A stretch of DNA of 64,000 bases from Thereva unica. Lineage: Eukaryota; Arthropoda; Insecta; Diptera; Therevidae. Below the pieces are notes generated by a model. The model had not been told where the DNA came from. It saw nothing but the letters and a program-made list of their open reading frames with translations, and searched no databases. The position numbers and the translations under genes are program-made. Position 1 is the stretch's first letter; the number at the start of each line of letters is the position of its first letter. This document shows positions 30,091 through 40,637 of the stretch, one piece after another. The stretch lies in contig OX465281.1 in assembly GCA_949987705.1 (NCBI GenBank), forward strand, positions 173,490,516-173,554,515, read 5' to 3'.

Positions 30091-33000
30091 TTACGTTTTA
30101 TTTTCGTAAAACGGTTTCAAGCGATTATTATGGACGGTGACCAATCTCCTATTTATTTTGATGGTAGTGTTTACAGCGCTTGGGACTGACACTACCGTAT
30201 AGGGCCCGACCCAGATTTGGGATAATTTATGCTTCCGAGCTTCGTTACGTAGGAGGACTTTGTCCCCTATGTGGAGTGTGAGTGGGCGTACGTTCCCATC
30301 ATAATATGCCTTGGAGCGGTTCTTGCTGGCAAGTAGGTTCTTGCGGGCTAGGGCATAAGATTTTTGCAACTTATACCGGAGTTGGTGGTAGTAACTCTCG
30401 TGGTTGTAAAGTGGCTCCGGGTTGCGTTTAAGGTTGGACGGGACGTCGGCAATGAAACCATATAGGCAGTCCATGGGGGTAAGTTTGGTCCCCTCGTGTA
30501 CGCTATTATTGTACACGAACGCTGCCGTGCGCAGAAACTGGTCCCAATTGTTTGGGCTCTCATCTACTATTGTACGTAGGTACTCGATTAGAGGTCTATG
30601 AGCTCGTTCTAGCGCGCCGTTGGATTGTGGGTGGTAGGCTGAGGTCTGAAGTTTTTTAACTTTTAAGAGCCTACACACGCCCTTGAAGAGGTCACTCAGG
30701 AAATTTGATCCCTGGTCGGTGACTATTTGTTTGGGTATGCGATAGCGCGTGACGATTTCGTCGAAGAAAATTTGTGCTATCGTTTGGGCTTCCCCATTGG
30801 GAATGGCATACCAGTCGACGAATTTTGTCAGGTTATCCTGGAAGGTTAGGATGTATTTATTTCCGGAATGGGTTTCTTCCAGGGGACCTACTACGTCTAA
30901 ATAGACTTTTTCGAAGGGCTTTTCTGCTATGTCTGTAATAACCATGGGCATTCGGAATTGTCTAGAGGCCTTCATGGTTTGACATTTCTTGCACCTTCTT
31001 ATGTAGCGAGTGATATCGCGGAACATGTGTCTCCACCAATATTTACGACGTACGCGATTATATGTCTTAACGACTCCCTGGTGTCCGCCGAAAGGGGAGT
31101 CGTGGTAGTCTTTCAGTATTGTAGTGATTTCTTCGGGACTTGTAATCACTTCAACTTTCCTTCGTAGCTCGCTGGAGCTATCTTTGGAGGCTTCGACGGG
31201 TTGTGGAATTTCCGTTTCAAGGTCTGTTTCTTTAGGCCCTTCGTCGATATTGGGGGCTTCTGCAGTTGGAACGAGTTCGTCTTTTTCCTCATCCTGCATT
31301 TTTTGTGCCTGAGCCCTAGTGACCGCGTTGCATTGTTTCGGTCGTTCACTAGGAGGCAATGTATTTCCGTGTCTCTCGGGCGATATAATTAGGGGTTCAT
31401 CGGGTTGGTGAATTAGAGCTTCCACCGTGAAGGTATTGGGCTCTTCTGCTCTTTGGGGAATCCGGCTGAGAGCATCAGCATTTGTATTGTATTTACCCGG
31501 TTTATACTCAATTTGGTAATCGTATTCGGACAATTTATGGTGAAACCTAACGAGTCGAGTTGTGGGGTCCTTGACGTTGAAGACTCCCTTGAGAGGTTTA
31601 TGATCTGTATAGACCGTAAACTTTCGACCCATCAAATAACACCTGAAGTTTTTAACAGCCCATACTATGGCTAGCAGCTCCTTTTCGACGGTGGAGTAAT
31701 TGCGCTCCGCCTTGTTTAGAGTGCGACTTGCATAAGCTATGGGCTGGTCTTGGCCTACGATTCCTTGAGAGAGGACTGCTCCGAGTGCCTCACTGCTGGC
31801 GTCCGTTGTTAGATTGAACGGTTTTTCGAAATCAGGGTATATCAGCAGTGGTGGGGAGACTAAAGAACGCTTCACCGTTTGAAATGCTTCCTCGCATTTT
31901 GGCGTCCATGAGAATTTCGCGCCCTTTCTTAGCAAATTTGTTAGGGGGCGTACGATCTTAGAAAATTCTGGGATGAATTTTCTATAGTAGTTGGCAAGGC
32001 CCAAGAAGGACTGGACTTGCCTGACAGTTCGGGGCGCCGGGAAGTTTTGGACACACTCCGTTTTTCTGGGATCTGGTAGGGCTCCCTTTTCAGAGCATAC
32101 ATGACCCAGATAGACTACTTCCTTTTTCAAAAATTGGCATTTCTCCGGTTGCAATTTGAGGTTGTTTTCCCTCAACCGGTCGAATATGCGTCGTAGCTTG
32201 GAATTATGATCCTCAAGGTTCTTACCATAGATGACTATGTCATCTAGGTAGACGAAGCATTCGAGGCCTTGTAGACCAGTAAGGACATAATTCATTAGTC
32301 GCTGAAACGTAGCCGGGGCACCTTTTAACCCGAACGGCATACGTTTGAACTCATAATGGCCATAGTTCGTGCTAAAGGCCGTCTTGGGGCGATCCTGTGG
32401 TTCCACTAGTACTTGGTGGTAACCACTGGCCAAGTCGAGGGTAGAGAAATATCTCGAGTGACCGAGCTGGTCCAGGATGTCCTCGATCCTTGGTAAGGGA
32501 TACGCATCACCTATTGTCTTTTCATTAATTTTGCGGAAATCCACTACTACTCGCCATTTTTTCTCACCGTCGGGGCCCGGTTTTTTCGGTACCACTAGTA
32601 GGGGTGAGTTCCACGGACTTTTACTGGGTTGGACAATATCGTTGTCCAACATTTCTTCTAATTGGTCATTGATGACTTGTCTCTGAGTTTCCGATAGTCT
32701 ATACATTTTTTGATTAATATATTGGTCGTAGACCATGGGGATTTCGTGTCTTAGAGCTTCCGTGTAGGTTAGCTTGTCCCCTTTTAAGTGGAATATATCG
32801 GCATATTCGTAACAAAGATCCCGTATGGACCGCTTCTCGTCGGCCGTTAGAGGGTGGTCGAGGCTGAGTTCCTCGTCTAGCTGTTTGAAGCGCGTTTCAC
32901 GCTCAAGGTCCGGATCCTCTTGGTCCGGGAATATGTATCGTAGATGACGGATGGAATCGGTTTCCTTTTCATTCTTTCCCAACTTCACTTTTGCCCTTTT

Positions 33001-34044
33001 TCCCTGGGGTATACCTTGCGGGATTGCACCATTATTGGGTATACTTTGGAGTCTTGCGTTAGATGGCGATGGAGTACTGGCGTTCCTGAGACCGTCTGGT
33101 TCAGAGCCTGTAAGATACTCACATGCGTCATTAGCATTCGTTGGAGACTTAGGGTTGTTGTTAGAGGCTAGGTGAATAGTCGTGTAGTCTTTGATTGGGG
33201 CGAGCGTAAGGGATAGGCTCGTCAGGACTACTGGTTGGGTGTTAACGTTGATGAGACCAACATACACTGTTTTTGTTCCAGTTGGCAAGAGGGAATTGGC
33301 GAGGAATACTCCTTCGCTCGGCTCGTAAGATTCACAGAGCATTTCCTCCTCTAACCTTAGGGGAATGGGGACCACCATTTGAGACCGGCTTGGTAGGCGA
33401 ATGGATTTCTCCAATGCCACGTTATAATTGCCTGAATTGGCCTCATAGTCGTTGGAGTTGTTTTCCAACCTTGAACCATCTAGAGATAGGCAGCTGGTAT
33501 TCCTCTCTGAGGCTACCTGGGAGACACCACCGGGGTTTATCTCGGCTACTACGAGTTGAGATTCCCTAGTTTGGGTTTGCTCCTGCTGCTCTCTAGTGTT
33601 TGACTTGGCGGACCCATTGCGTAATGGAATTGCAATTTCTACTGGGTTGATTTCCGTGCGAGGAAATCGCAGTGTTTGGTTTGGACCTTCGACGTTACAG
33701 TTTTTGGAAAGAAAGTCGTTTCCTAACAGACCATCGTTAGGGATTTCTTGTGTGTTTTTCACAATTTGGAAGGTGCATGGGAGGGGGGTGTTTAGAATGA
33801 TGTTCCCCTGACAGCTCCCTAATGTTTGTCCTTGGCCGTATGGCGTTTGTAGTGTGCATTTTTTAGTGGGATCTGGTAGGTTGGGATCCTTTAGTTTTTT
33901 ATGTTTTAATATACTGACCTCAGCGCCGGTGTCCACTGCTAGGTCGGCTTTGCCGTTAAGGCTTATGTCTAGAGGAAGAGTGACGAGTGGAACACTTGGT
34001 TCGGGCGCATGAGGCCCCCCTTTAGTACTATTTTGAGGGTTTAT
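30091..34044 (-). CDS. pol: Gypsy Pol: protease, RT, RNase H, integrase
   Basis: Open frame ending at 30091. It overlaps the gag stop in the -1 frame, so expression by -1 frameshifting is likely; the start shown is near the gag stop, and the first GTG is 33936. Order: protease (VDTGAEVSIL), RT with WRVVVDFRKINEKT, STLDLASGYHQV, FKRMPFGLKGAPATFQ and FVYLDDIVIYG (YLDD about residue 563 from the GTG), RNase H (TTDASSEALGAVLSQ, YSTVEKELLAIVWAVKNF, YTDHKPLKGV), integrase zinc finger (HDSPFGGHQ...CKKCQTM), and DDE core (YLDVVGPLEE, VTDQGSNFLSDLF, SAYHPQSNGALERAHRPL), then a GPYTVV C-terminal domain. All catalytic residues seen are intact. Confidence 0.93.
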   Translation of the reverse strand: MNPQNSTKGGPHAPEPSVPLVTLPLDISLNGKADLAVDTGAEVSILKHKKLKDPNLPDPTKKCTLQTPYGQGQTLGSCQGNIILNTPLPCTFQIVKNTQEIPNDGLLGNDFLSKNCNVEGPNQTLRFPRTEINPVEIAIPLRNGSAKSNTREQQEQTQTRESQLVVAEINPGGVSQVASERNTSCLSLDGSRLENNSNDYEANSGNYNVALEKSIRLPSRSQMVVPIPLRLEEEMLCESYEPSEGVFLANSLLPTGTKTVYVGLINVNTQPVVLTSLSLTLAPIKDYTTIHLASNNNPKSPTNANDACEYLTGSEPDGLRNASTPSPSNARLQSIPNNGAIPQGIPQGKRAKVKLGKNEKETDSIRHLRYIFPDQEDPDLERETRFKQLDEELSLDHPLTADEKRSIRDLCYEYADIFHLKGDKLTYTEALRHEIPMVYDQYINQKMYRLSETQRQVINDQLEEMLDNDIVQPSKSPWNSPLLVVPKKPGPDGEKKWRVVVDFRKINEKTIGDAYPLPRIEDILDQLGHSRYFSTLDLASGYHQVLVEPQDRPKTAFSTNYGHYEFKRMPFGLKGAPATFQRLMNYVLTGLQGLECFVYLDDIVIYGKNLEDHNSKLRRIFDRLRENNLKLQPEKCQFLKKEVVYLGHVCSEKGALPDPRKTECVQNFPAPRTVRQVQSFLGLANYYRKFIPEFSKIVRPLTNLLRKGAKFSWTPKCEEAFQTVKRSLVSPPLLIYPDFEKPFNLTTDASSEALGAVLSQGIVGQDQPIAYASRTLNKAERNYSTVEKELLAIVWAVKNFRCYLMGRKFTVYTDHKPLKGVFNVKDPTTRLVRFHHKLSEYDYQIEYKPGKYNTNADALSRIPQRAEEPNTFTVEALIHQPDEPLIISPERHGNTLPPSERPKQCNAVTRAQAQKMQDEEKDELVPTAEAPNIDEGPKETDLETEIPQPVEASKDSSSELRRKVEVITSPEEITTILKDYHDSPFGGHQGVVKTYNRVRRKYWWRHMFRDITRYIRRCKKCQTMKASRQFRMPMVITDIAEKPFEKVYLDVVGPLEETHSGNKYILTFQDNLTKFVDWYAIPNGEAQTIAQIFFDEIVTRYRIPKQIVTDQGSNFLSDLFKGVCRLLKVKKLQTSAYHPQSNGALERAHRPLIEYLRTIVDESPNNWDQFLRTAAFVYNNSVHEGTKLTPMDCLYGFIADVPSNLKRNPEPLYNHESYYHQLRYKLQKSYALARKNLLASKNRSKAYYDGNVRPLTLHIGDKVLLRNEARKHKLSQIWVGPYTVVSVPSAVNTTIKINRRLVTVHNNRLKPFYENKT

Positions 34045-35706
34045 TGTCGGGCCGGGGTTTCTTGGTCCGACTGCGGGGAGTTTCCCGCTTGTTGTGATTC
34101 CCAGCGCTGTCTTTGGTGACAGTCATCCACCGTGTGGCCACGTCTGTGGCAGAAATCACATCTACATCTAATATTGAACACCGACCTTGTGTTATTGGCT
34201 GTTTGTTGACGGCCATTAGGTTGGTTGGATCCATTATTCATGGGTCGGTTGGTTGGTTGTCGGTTAGCACCCTGGTTGGAGGGTTGTTGGTCGGGGTAGC
34301 GGTAATTACCCGTTTGCTGTGACCGCGGGTCTGGGTAACGATTGTTACCTTGGAACTGAGACCGTTGGTTGGAGTAGCGATTATTATTATTATTATTATT
34401 ATATGAAGGCCCCTGGTTTTGGTAGCGATTATTATTATTATTATTAAACGACGGCCCCTGGTTCTGGTAACGATTGTTATTATATGAGGACCTTGTGGGT
34501 TCTATTGGTCGGGGGCAGTCCCTCGCGTCGTGCGAGTTGGACCGGCAGATTATGCAGAAGGGCGTGTTTTTACGTTTTAAACAGTCTGCGTAAGTATGCC
34601 CTCTGTTTCTGCAGTAGCTACAGGTGATGTTTAAGGGTTTATTTTCATTTTTTGGAACGGGGTTTACAGTTGTTACTTGGTTGGCGCTTTGTAGTGGCGC
34701 CGGCGGTATTGTTTGTATTGTGTTTGCTGGGTTTGTGGGTGGGGCGTATGTTGTGTACATTACCTGTGGGCTTATCGGGCTTTGAAGTGTTGTTTGCGGC
34801 GTTGTTGGTGTTGGCGGGGCGGTATACTGAGTGTTTGTACTGGGCGTATGTGTTGGGGCTGTTTGATAGATATTTTCCGGCATATAGGTAGGGACTGGTT
34901 GTCCATAAGGGTTATATGCCGGTTGAGGCACTGTCATTTGATAGGAGGAATACATAGAATTTTGTTGCAGCTTCTCCATATCTAGTGCCTTTTGGGTTAG
35001 GCTGTCAAGTGTATCCTCTCCCAGAGTTAGTAGGTACTGGCAGAGGTGGGGGTTGGTAACCCCACTCCGCAGGGCATTTTTTGCGAAATCTTGCAGTTGG
35101 GCCTTTACGGCCGGTGCTGCCATCGCACCATATTTAGTGGTGGCCGCCTCTTCGCATAGTGACAACTGCTGTTTGATCCTAGTAGTATAGGCCGTGAGCG
35201 GCTCTAAGGGGAACTGGCGTAATTGAATTAATCTATTAACCAGTTCTTGATATGTTTCCCTGGGAAGATAGGTCCTGTTTAGGAGGTTTTCTGCCTCCTC
35301 AAAAGTGGCAGGTTGGGAGGAGGCAATTAATTGGTAGGCCTCTCCCCGAAGCCTAGTTGGGTAAATTTGAATAAAGGCGGCCTTTTCTGGTTCTGTCAGG
35401 CACTGTAGTACCCGACGGCAACAGCCTAGGAACATTTGTAGTTCAGTTGCCATCGTCGGGTTTTGGCCGCCAGAGAAAAGAGGGACTAGTTGGGCCGTTA
35501 ATTTGGCGACTTTAATATATTCGTCGGCCATGGCTGTAGGAAATTCTTTTTGTAGTAAAGATTTGACAAGACGACTGTCTTGAAAGGTCGCCTCCTCTTC
35601 CTCTAGGAGGGACAAGGATCGGGTTGAGAGATCGACCCAATCCGCGAGTAGATCTATGGGCGCGTAATCGGGCTCAGGCGGTTCAGTGTTACTGTTTTCA
35701 CAATGG
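34041..35706 (-). CDS. gag: Gypsy Gag with three zinc knuckles
   Basis: Frame ending at 34041, open upstream of the TTG at 35615 to about 35720. The capsid-like helical part includes FLGCCRRVLQCLTEPEKAAF, IYPTRLRGEAYQLI and NALRSGVTNPHL. A Pro/Thr/Gln-rich linker follows, then CCHC knuckles CSYCRNRGHTYADC and CIICRSNSHDARDC, an Asn-rich repeat region (runs of N with RYQNQGPS), and a third knuckle CDFCHRRGHTVDDC. The N-terminal part appears to be in another frame (35710-36216), joined through a 14-nt overlap, so gag is either frameshifted by mutation or made from two frames. Confidence 0.88.
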
Positions 35707-35709
35707 TCC

Positions 35710-36216
35710 CTATCCTCTATCTATACTAACCTTATCTACTACCTCAAGGGGGCGTGGGAGACTATTTTTGAAATTGAGGAGGTCCTGTTTAAATTTTAGG
35801 GCCTCCTCTTTGAATGCTTCGACTTTAGCCTTTCTTTCTAGGCTGGCCCTTTGGATTTGTTTATCCACGGCCTCAAAATGTACTATATTAAATTTTCCTG
35901 TCTCCTGCGCCCGCTTAAGTATGTATTCTAATCTTGATGTTAAACCTACTTGTTTCTCTCCTTCTCCTAAGATGGTTCCACTTCGGAGACGTCTGGGGGA
36001 TGTTTGGGGTGTTTCTGATGGGGTGGTTGTTGATTGCTGTGTTGATATTGGTGTCGAGGTGATCCCTCGTTGGGTCACCTGGCAGGACGCTGGGGTGTCG
36101 GTGGCTCCTGATGAAGTAGAGGGGCCTGGTGTGGTTAAGTCCCTGGCTGGTGTTTGGTGGTCCCTCGGTGGGGGAGTCTCGTGTTTGTTGTTGTCCCCTT
36201 GTTGGCCCTCGGACAT
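35710..36216 (-). CDS. Gypsy Gag N-terminal frame (168 aa), frameshifted from gag
   Basis: Starts at ATG 36216, the first ATG after the primer site region. Pro/Thr-rich N-terminus (STSSGATDTPAS, STQQSTTTPSETPQ), basic SPRRLRSGT, then a predicted coiled coil (ASLERKAKVEAFKEEALKF). It stops at 35710 where the main gag frame is just opening; the overlap is a repeated ATAG/GGATAG stretch that could have gained or lost bases. It could be a separate small ORF, but position suggests the gag N-terminus. Confidence 0.65.
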   Translation of the reverse strand: MSEGQQGDNNKHETPPPRDHQTPARDLTTPGPSTSSGATDTPASCQVTQRGITSTPISTQQSTTTPSETPQTSPRRLRSGTILGEGEKQVGLTSRLEYILKRAQETGKFNIVHFEAVDKQIQRASLERKAKVEAFKEEALKFKQDLLNFKNSLPRPLEVVDKVSIDRG

Positions 36217-36470
36217 AGGGCGTCTCCTGGGCAGGGATGAAGCCCACTAAAAGTCCCGCGATGCTATACAATGGGGGGGTGAGCGCGTGCTCGCCTGGAG
36301 CAGAGGCACCGTGGTTGTACACCCCCGAGCGAGGATTCGTGGAGGATCTGGGATATTTTATGCGCTGCAGTGGCAGACGCTAACACTGCCCCCAAGTCAG
36401 GCTCAGCCTTGGGTTGGAGGTCAAGGAGCCTAGACCAGCAGTATTAACGTTTTTACTATTTGCGCACCCA
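36217..36470 (-). other. Gypsy 5' leader
   Basis: Non-coding region between the primer-binding site and the first ATG; expected to hold the packaging signal. No motif identified. Confidence 0.6.
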
Positions 36471-36489
36471 GATCCTACCGGCTGCGCCA
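36471..36489 (-). other. Primer-binding site, TGGCGCAGCCGGTAGGATC
   Basis: Two bases inside the 5' LTR on the minus strand. It differs by one base from the site of the errantivirus at 50857-50875. The TGGCGCAGTCGG class is known from Drosophila gypsy-group elements primed by a tRNA-Ser. Confidence 0.8.
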
Positions 36490-36717
36490 ATTGTTATATA
36501 AATTGTTATATAATAAAAATATAACTCACCACACAACTGTTATTTCAATTATTAACCAACTGTTGTATAAAATAACAACACTCTTTTACTTATTTTTTGT
36601 TTTTTTTAAATTTTCATATATCACGGGGTTTTTTTTTTTATTTACTGATTGATTTCATAAATTGTTCTAATAAAAAAAACAACACTCACAATAATTATTT
36701 TTTTTTTATTTTATTAA

Positions 36718-37757
36718 CTTCCCAGTATAGGAAGTTATTGTAATCGGTCCGAAAATCGAAATCGAAAATTTCAACGTATTTTCATCTTTCAAGGTCCCAG
36801 GAGCATTTTAAGCAAAAAATTGGGAGGAAGTATGTGTGTGTGTGTGTGTGTATGTGCGTACGGATGTGGTCATTTTTTCCTGCACGATTTCGGGCGAACC
36901 AAAACTGATATCGGCTTCGTTGAGGTGTTGTTCGAAGCGTATTAACCGAAATATGATCTGAAAAGATTTTCATGAAAATCGGTCCAGCCGTTTTTTTGTT
37001 TGAGCGACGTAAGTGATTTTTGTACCTGCACGATATCGCCCGAACCACGAAAGATATTGACTTACTTGAGGTGCCGTTCGAAGCGTATTAGCGACAATAT
37101 TATCTGAAAAGATTTTTATAATATTCGGTCCAGCGGTTTTTTGGTTTAAATGACTTAAGTGATTTTTGTACCTGCACGATATCGCGCGAACTATAAAAGA
37201 TATCGGCTTAGTTGACGTGCCGTTCGAAGAGTATTAACCAAAATATGATCTGAAAAGATTTTCATAAAATTCGGTCGAGCCGTTTTTTTGTTTAAGCGGC
37301 GTAAGTGATTTTTGTACCTGCACGATATGGCCCGAACCACAAAAGATGTTGACTTACTTGAGGTGCCGTTCGAAGCGTATTAGCGACAATATTATCTGAA
37401 AATATTTTTATAATATTCGGTCCAGCGGGTTTTTGGTTTAACTGACTTAAGTGATTTTTGTACCTGCACGATACCGCGAACTAAAAACTATATCGACTTC
37501 ATTGAGGTGCCGAAAAACATTCATACAACAATTTTATATACATTTTCGTCATCCTAATCTTGTAAGTGCGCACATTAAGTTTGACATTTTAGCGAAAATA
37601 TTGATAAACAATTGTGAAGAATTCTCAGTATTATGCATATATTCTATATTGCCTATTGTTCATTTATTATTAAAATATCCAATCATAATATTCAACATCC
37701 ATCATACTGGGAAGTTGATCGTGTGGACCGAAAGGGTCGAACCCACATCCCAACTAG
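36718..37757 (+). mobile_element. Helentron/INE-1-like repeat, copy 4 (complete)
   Basis: 1040 bp, both ends defined by comparison with the empty site in the other LTR (28213 region). 5' end CTTCCCAGTATAGGAAG folds into a hairpin; GGTCCGAAAATCGAAATCG block; a GT microsatellite; five 146-bp monomers (TGCACGAT at 36881, 37027, 37173, 37319, 37465); inverted subterminal word ATACTGGGAAGTT; 3' stem-loop GTGTGGACC...GGTC...CCCACA; end CATCCCAACTAG. Flanked by TTAA on both sides (36714-36717, 37758-37761). No ORF. Subterminal inverted repeats, internal tandem repeats and 3' stem-loop resemble Helentron-type INE-1 elements; a TTAA duplication would instead suggest piggyBac. Confidence 0.9.
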
Positions 37758-37758
37758 T

Positions 37759-38427
37759 TAATATTTATTTATTATTACTTAAAATAGTTATAGTGCAAAA
37801 ATACACTAATATATCTTATTGCCGAAATGCACTAATATAACTTCCTTCTTTTATTAATATTTATTATTATTACTTAAAATTGTTATAGTGCAGAAATACA
37901 CTAATTTAACTTATTGCCGAAATGCACCAATATAACTTTCTTCTTTTATTAATATTTATTATTATTACTTAAAATTGTTATAGTGCAGAAATACACTAAT
38001 TTAACTTATTGCCGAAATGCACTAATATAACTTTCTTCTTTTATTAATATTTATTATTATTGCTTAAAATTGTTATAGTGCAGAAATACACAAATATAAC
38101 TTATTGCCGAAATGCACCAATATAACTTTCTTCTTTTATTAATATTTATTATTATTACTTAAAATTGTTATAGTGCAGAAATACACTAATTTAACTTATT
38201 GCCGAAATGCACTAATATAACTTTCTTCTTTTATTAATATTTATTATTATTACTTAAAATTGTTATAGTGCAGAAATACACTAATTTAACTTATTGCCGA
38301 AATGCACTAATATAACTTTCTTCTTTTATTAATATTTATTATTATTGCTTAAAATTGTTATAGTGCAGAAATACACAAATATAACTTATTGCCGAAATGC
38401 ACTAATATAACTTTCTTCTTTTATTTA
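37759..38427. repeat. 95-bp tandem repeats in second LTR
   Basis: Same array as at 28213-28890; the marker word runs from 37848 to 38418, 570 bp or six 95-bp steps, with the same order of unit variants. Confidence 0.9.
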
Positions 38428-39154
38428 AAATTGAAGACAATTTTCACACCCGCCGCCGTGATAGTTCAAACAACACCCTTTTTTTTTTTTTTAAACCAAC
38501 CGCCAACTTCGATCAACTTCGATTTTTAAAATCTCGACGCGCCCGCCGCCGCTAAAGGTTAGAACAACACTTCTTTTTTAAAGAAAACGCCCGCTCGCGC
38601 TCGTGGTTTAGACAACACTTAATTACTTTAAAGTTTCACCCGCCGGTGGTGGCATGGAAAATTGTCCACCGGCTGGGAAAAACTCGCCCTTGAATTCGTT
38701 CCCACCTGCGCAACTTGCTTACCGCGCGCTTCTCACGCGGCGTATTGCAAGTTGCGCTTGATTATTGTTGGGTGGGTCAAATTACTTTCAAGAAAGTCCA
38801 AGTCAAGATCACTGTTTGCCAGAAAAGCTTGGGAAGGGTGCAAAGGTAATTGCGCACCTTGCAAATCTCACAAAATGTGCGCGGATCAGGTTACGTCTGG
38901 AAATGTTACATTTTCCGTTGGAGTGGATTTTTGTACGTTGAAGATTTGTCCGTTAAGGAATTTTGTACATTTGAAAATGGAAACAAGATCATAATTTTCC
39001 GTTTAGGATTTGTTGTTCGCAGGGAGCTCATATTGCATCAAACTCATTAACTGCGAATTTGATGTAAAAGGCTCCCTGTATGAAAGTATATGGGAATTTG
39101 TCTAAGGGCTCCGTTTCTCACCGAGAGAGACCCTTACAAATTCTGTATGTAACA

Positions 39155-39158
39155 GCAT
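39155..39158. repeat. GCAT target duplication of Gypsy element (right)
   Basis: Matches 28006-28009. Confidence 0.8.
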
Positions 39159-39299
39159 AAGATAATTTAAGGCATAGATTAATTTAGAGTGCCTGCTGAG
39201 GCCAGTAAGTTAGATAGATAAGAATACGCTAGAATAATTAACTTTAAGCGTTTAAATTTATATTAAGATAGATGTTAAGGTAAATAAAATGCTTTTTAA

Positions 39300-39712
39300 A
39301 ACTAAAAGGCGCTAGATCGGGGTGCGAAAGGACCAGGGTTCAATTCTTGGTGAATTGGGGTACTCTTTTTTAAGCTATGATGATTTATTGTAGTGTTTGT
39401 TAAATACTTTGTTAAGTTTTAGATTACGCAAAGTCTCACAACTTATAACCTAGATAAGCCTTTGACAAAAACTTTGCAAGATTATTTATATATAGCGGTG
39501 GTCAGTGTAATACTTATGAATCTCCACGGCCAAACTAGAATACAGCATTATGACAATAATTAAATCAATGCAACGTAAAATAAAAGTTATAGTTAAGAAC
39601 GCATTTGGCTTATTTTGCTTATTATAGATTGAGTTGTAGCTCACAATGTTTTAATAGTAGTTTTAATTAGTCGCCGCTTTGAGATTTTACCATCAACGCG
39701 GACTTAGTTTAT
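39300..39712 (+). repeat. Dispersed ~350-bp repeat, copy 2 with tRNA-like start
   Basis: Begins with GGCGCTAGATCGGGGTGCGA and a B-box-like GGGTTCAATTCTT, then the body shared with 11785-12130. The tRNA-like start suggests a second SINE family, but no A box is convincing. Confidence 0.55.
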
Positions 39713-40637
39713 TCTAATTTTTTTGTTTTTCTGAAGAGATTCATACAAATTTAGTTAATAAAAACTTGAAAATATGCTTTTAGACAAAGGGCTGCAAAAT
39801 TTTTAGATTTTCAAATCATTTGCAAAATTTTTGTAAAATATTAAAAATTCTGAGAAATATCACTTCCTTATAGACTATAAGGACGGTCTTAAATACACCG
39901 TTCGTGCTACTTTTCGTTTAATATCTACTGACACTCACTAATATATTTAATAACTGTGATTATCCATTTTTCATAAACCTAGAAAATGTTTCGTTGAAAT
40001 CATACATATTTTTTTGTGATAAATCCACAGCAAAGTTCGATAAAATTGAGTATTTTTTTGGCTACAGCCCCACCAAAATGAGCGGCAAATAATAGCACCA
40101 CCAAAATGAGCAGCAAAATATGCATATAAACAAATAAATGCTTTATATTATTTCCGCGAAATTTTTTTCTTGAAAAAGCTAAAACTATACAATAAAGTAG
40201 ATATCTATCTGGTGGATAATAAACAGTAAGGGACCTAAATATATTTGTTTTATTTTAGGAATTATTGAGAAAATTTAAAAAATTCGACACAGTGGACTGT
40301 TGCATATGTCAGAGGACTGTATGTATATGTATATAAGTGAAATAAGCATTTATTAGTAGTATATGTATATACTTTAAAAACATTCTTTATAACGCATATA
40401 CATATGTATATAAAAAAACAGTCTTCCTCGGTAGTTCCAGGTTCTCTGTGTAGTTCCAAGTAAACTTTTGTTTCTTCCTTAGACAGTTTCTTCTTTCTCG
40501 AGCCATGATTAAAAGATGGTTATAGACCTAAAACAAAGGCAAAAGTACAATAAGGACAGTCCCCTAATAAATGAAACAGTCCCCTGTTTCTGTATGGAAC
40601 GGGGGACTGTTGACAAGGGACTGTTTAATTTGTGTAG
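39713..40637. other. No recognisable gene; GGGACTGT-rich patch
   Basis: AT-rich. At 40555-40640 the words ACAGTCCCC and GGGGACTGTT recur in both orientations and could fold. Repeated GTATATGTATA at 40320-40420. Confidence 0.4.

Larger units (their letters stand above)
28010..39154 (-). mobile_element. Complete Gypsy-type LTR retrotransposon (no env)
   Basis: Minus orientation: 5' LTR 36492-39154, primer-binding site, gag, pol, polypurine tract, 3' LTR 28010-29618, all inside a 4-bp GCAT duplication. LTRs begin TG and end CA. The LTRs differ only in a few homopolymer or small indels apart from a 1040-bp later insertion in the right one, so the element is young. Only a frameshift at the gag N-terminus and the lack of obvious slippery site argue against full competence. 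Confidence 0.93.
36492..39154 (-). repeat. Gypsy 5' LTR with nested insertion
   Basis: 2663 bp, the same ends as 28010-29618. The difference in length is explained by the Helentron-like element at 36718-37757 plus one 4-bp repeat and about 10 bp of small indels. The 110-codon antisense frame recurs at 38662-38994. Confidence 0.92.

Noticed and set aside
34652..34985. Plus-strand frames of 79 and 90 codons rich in Leu/Cys/Trp
   Set aside because: Antisense shadows of the Pro/Thr/Gln-rich part of the Gypsy gag.
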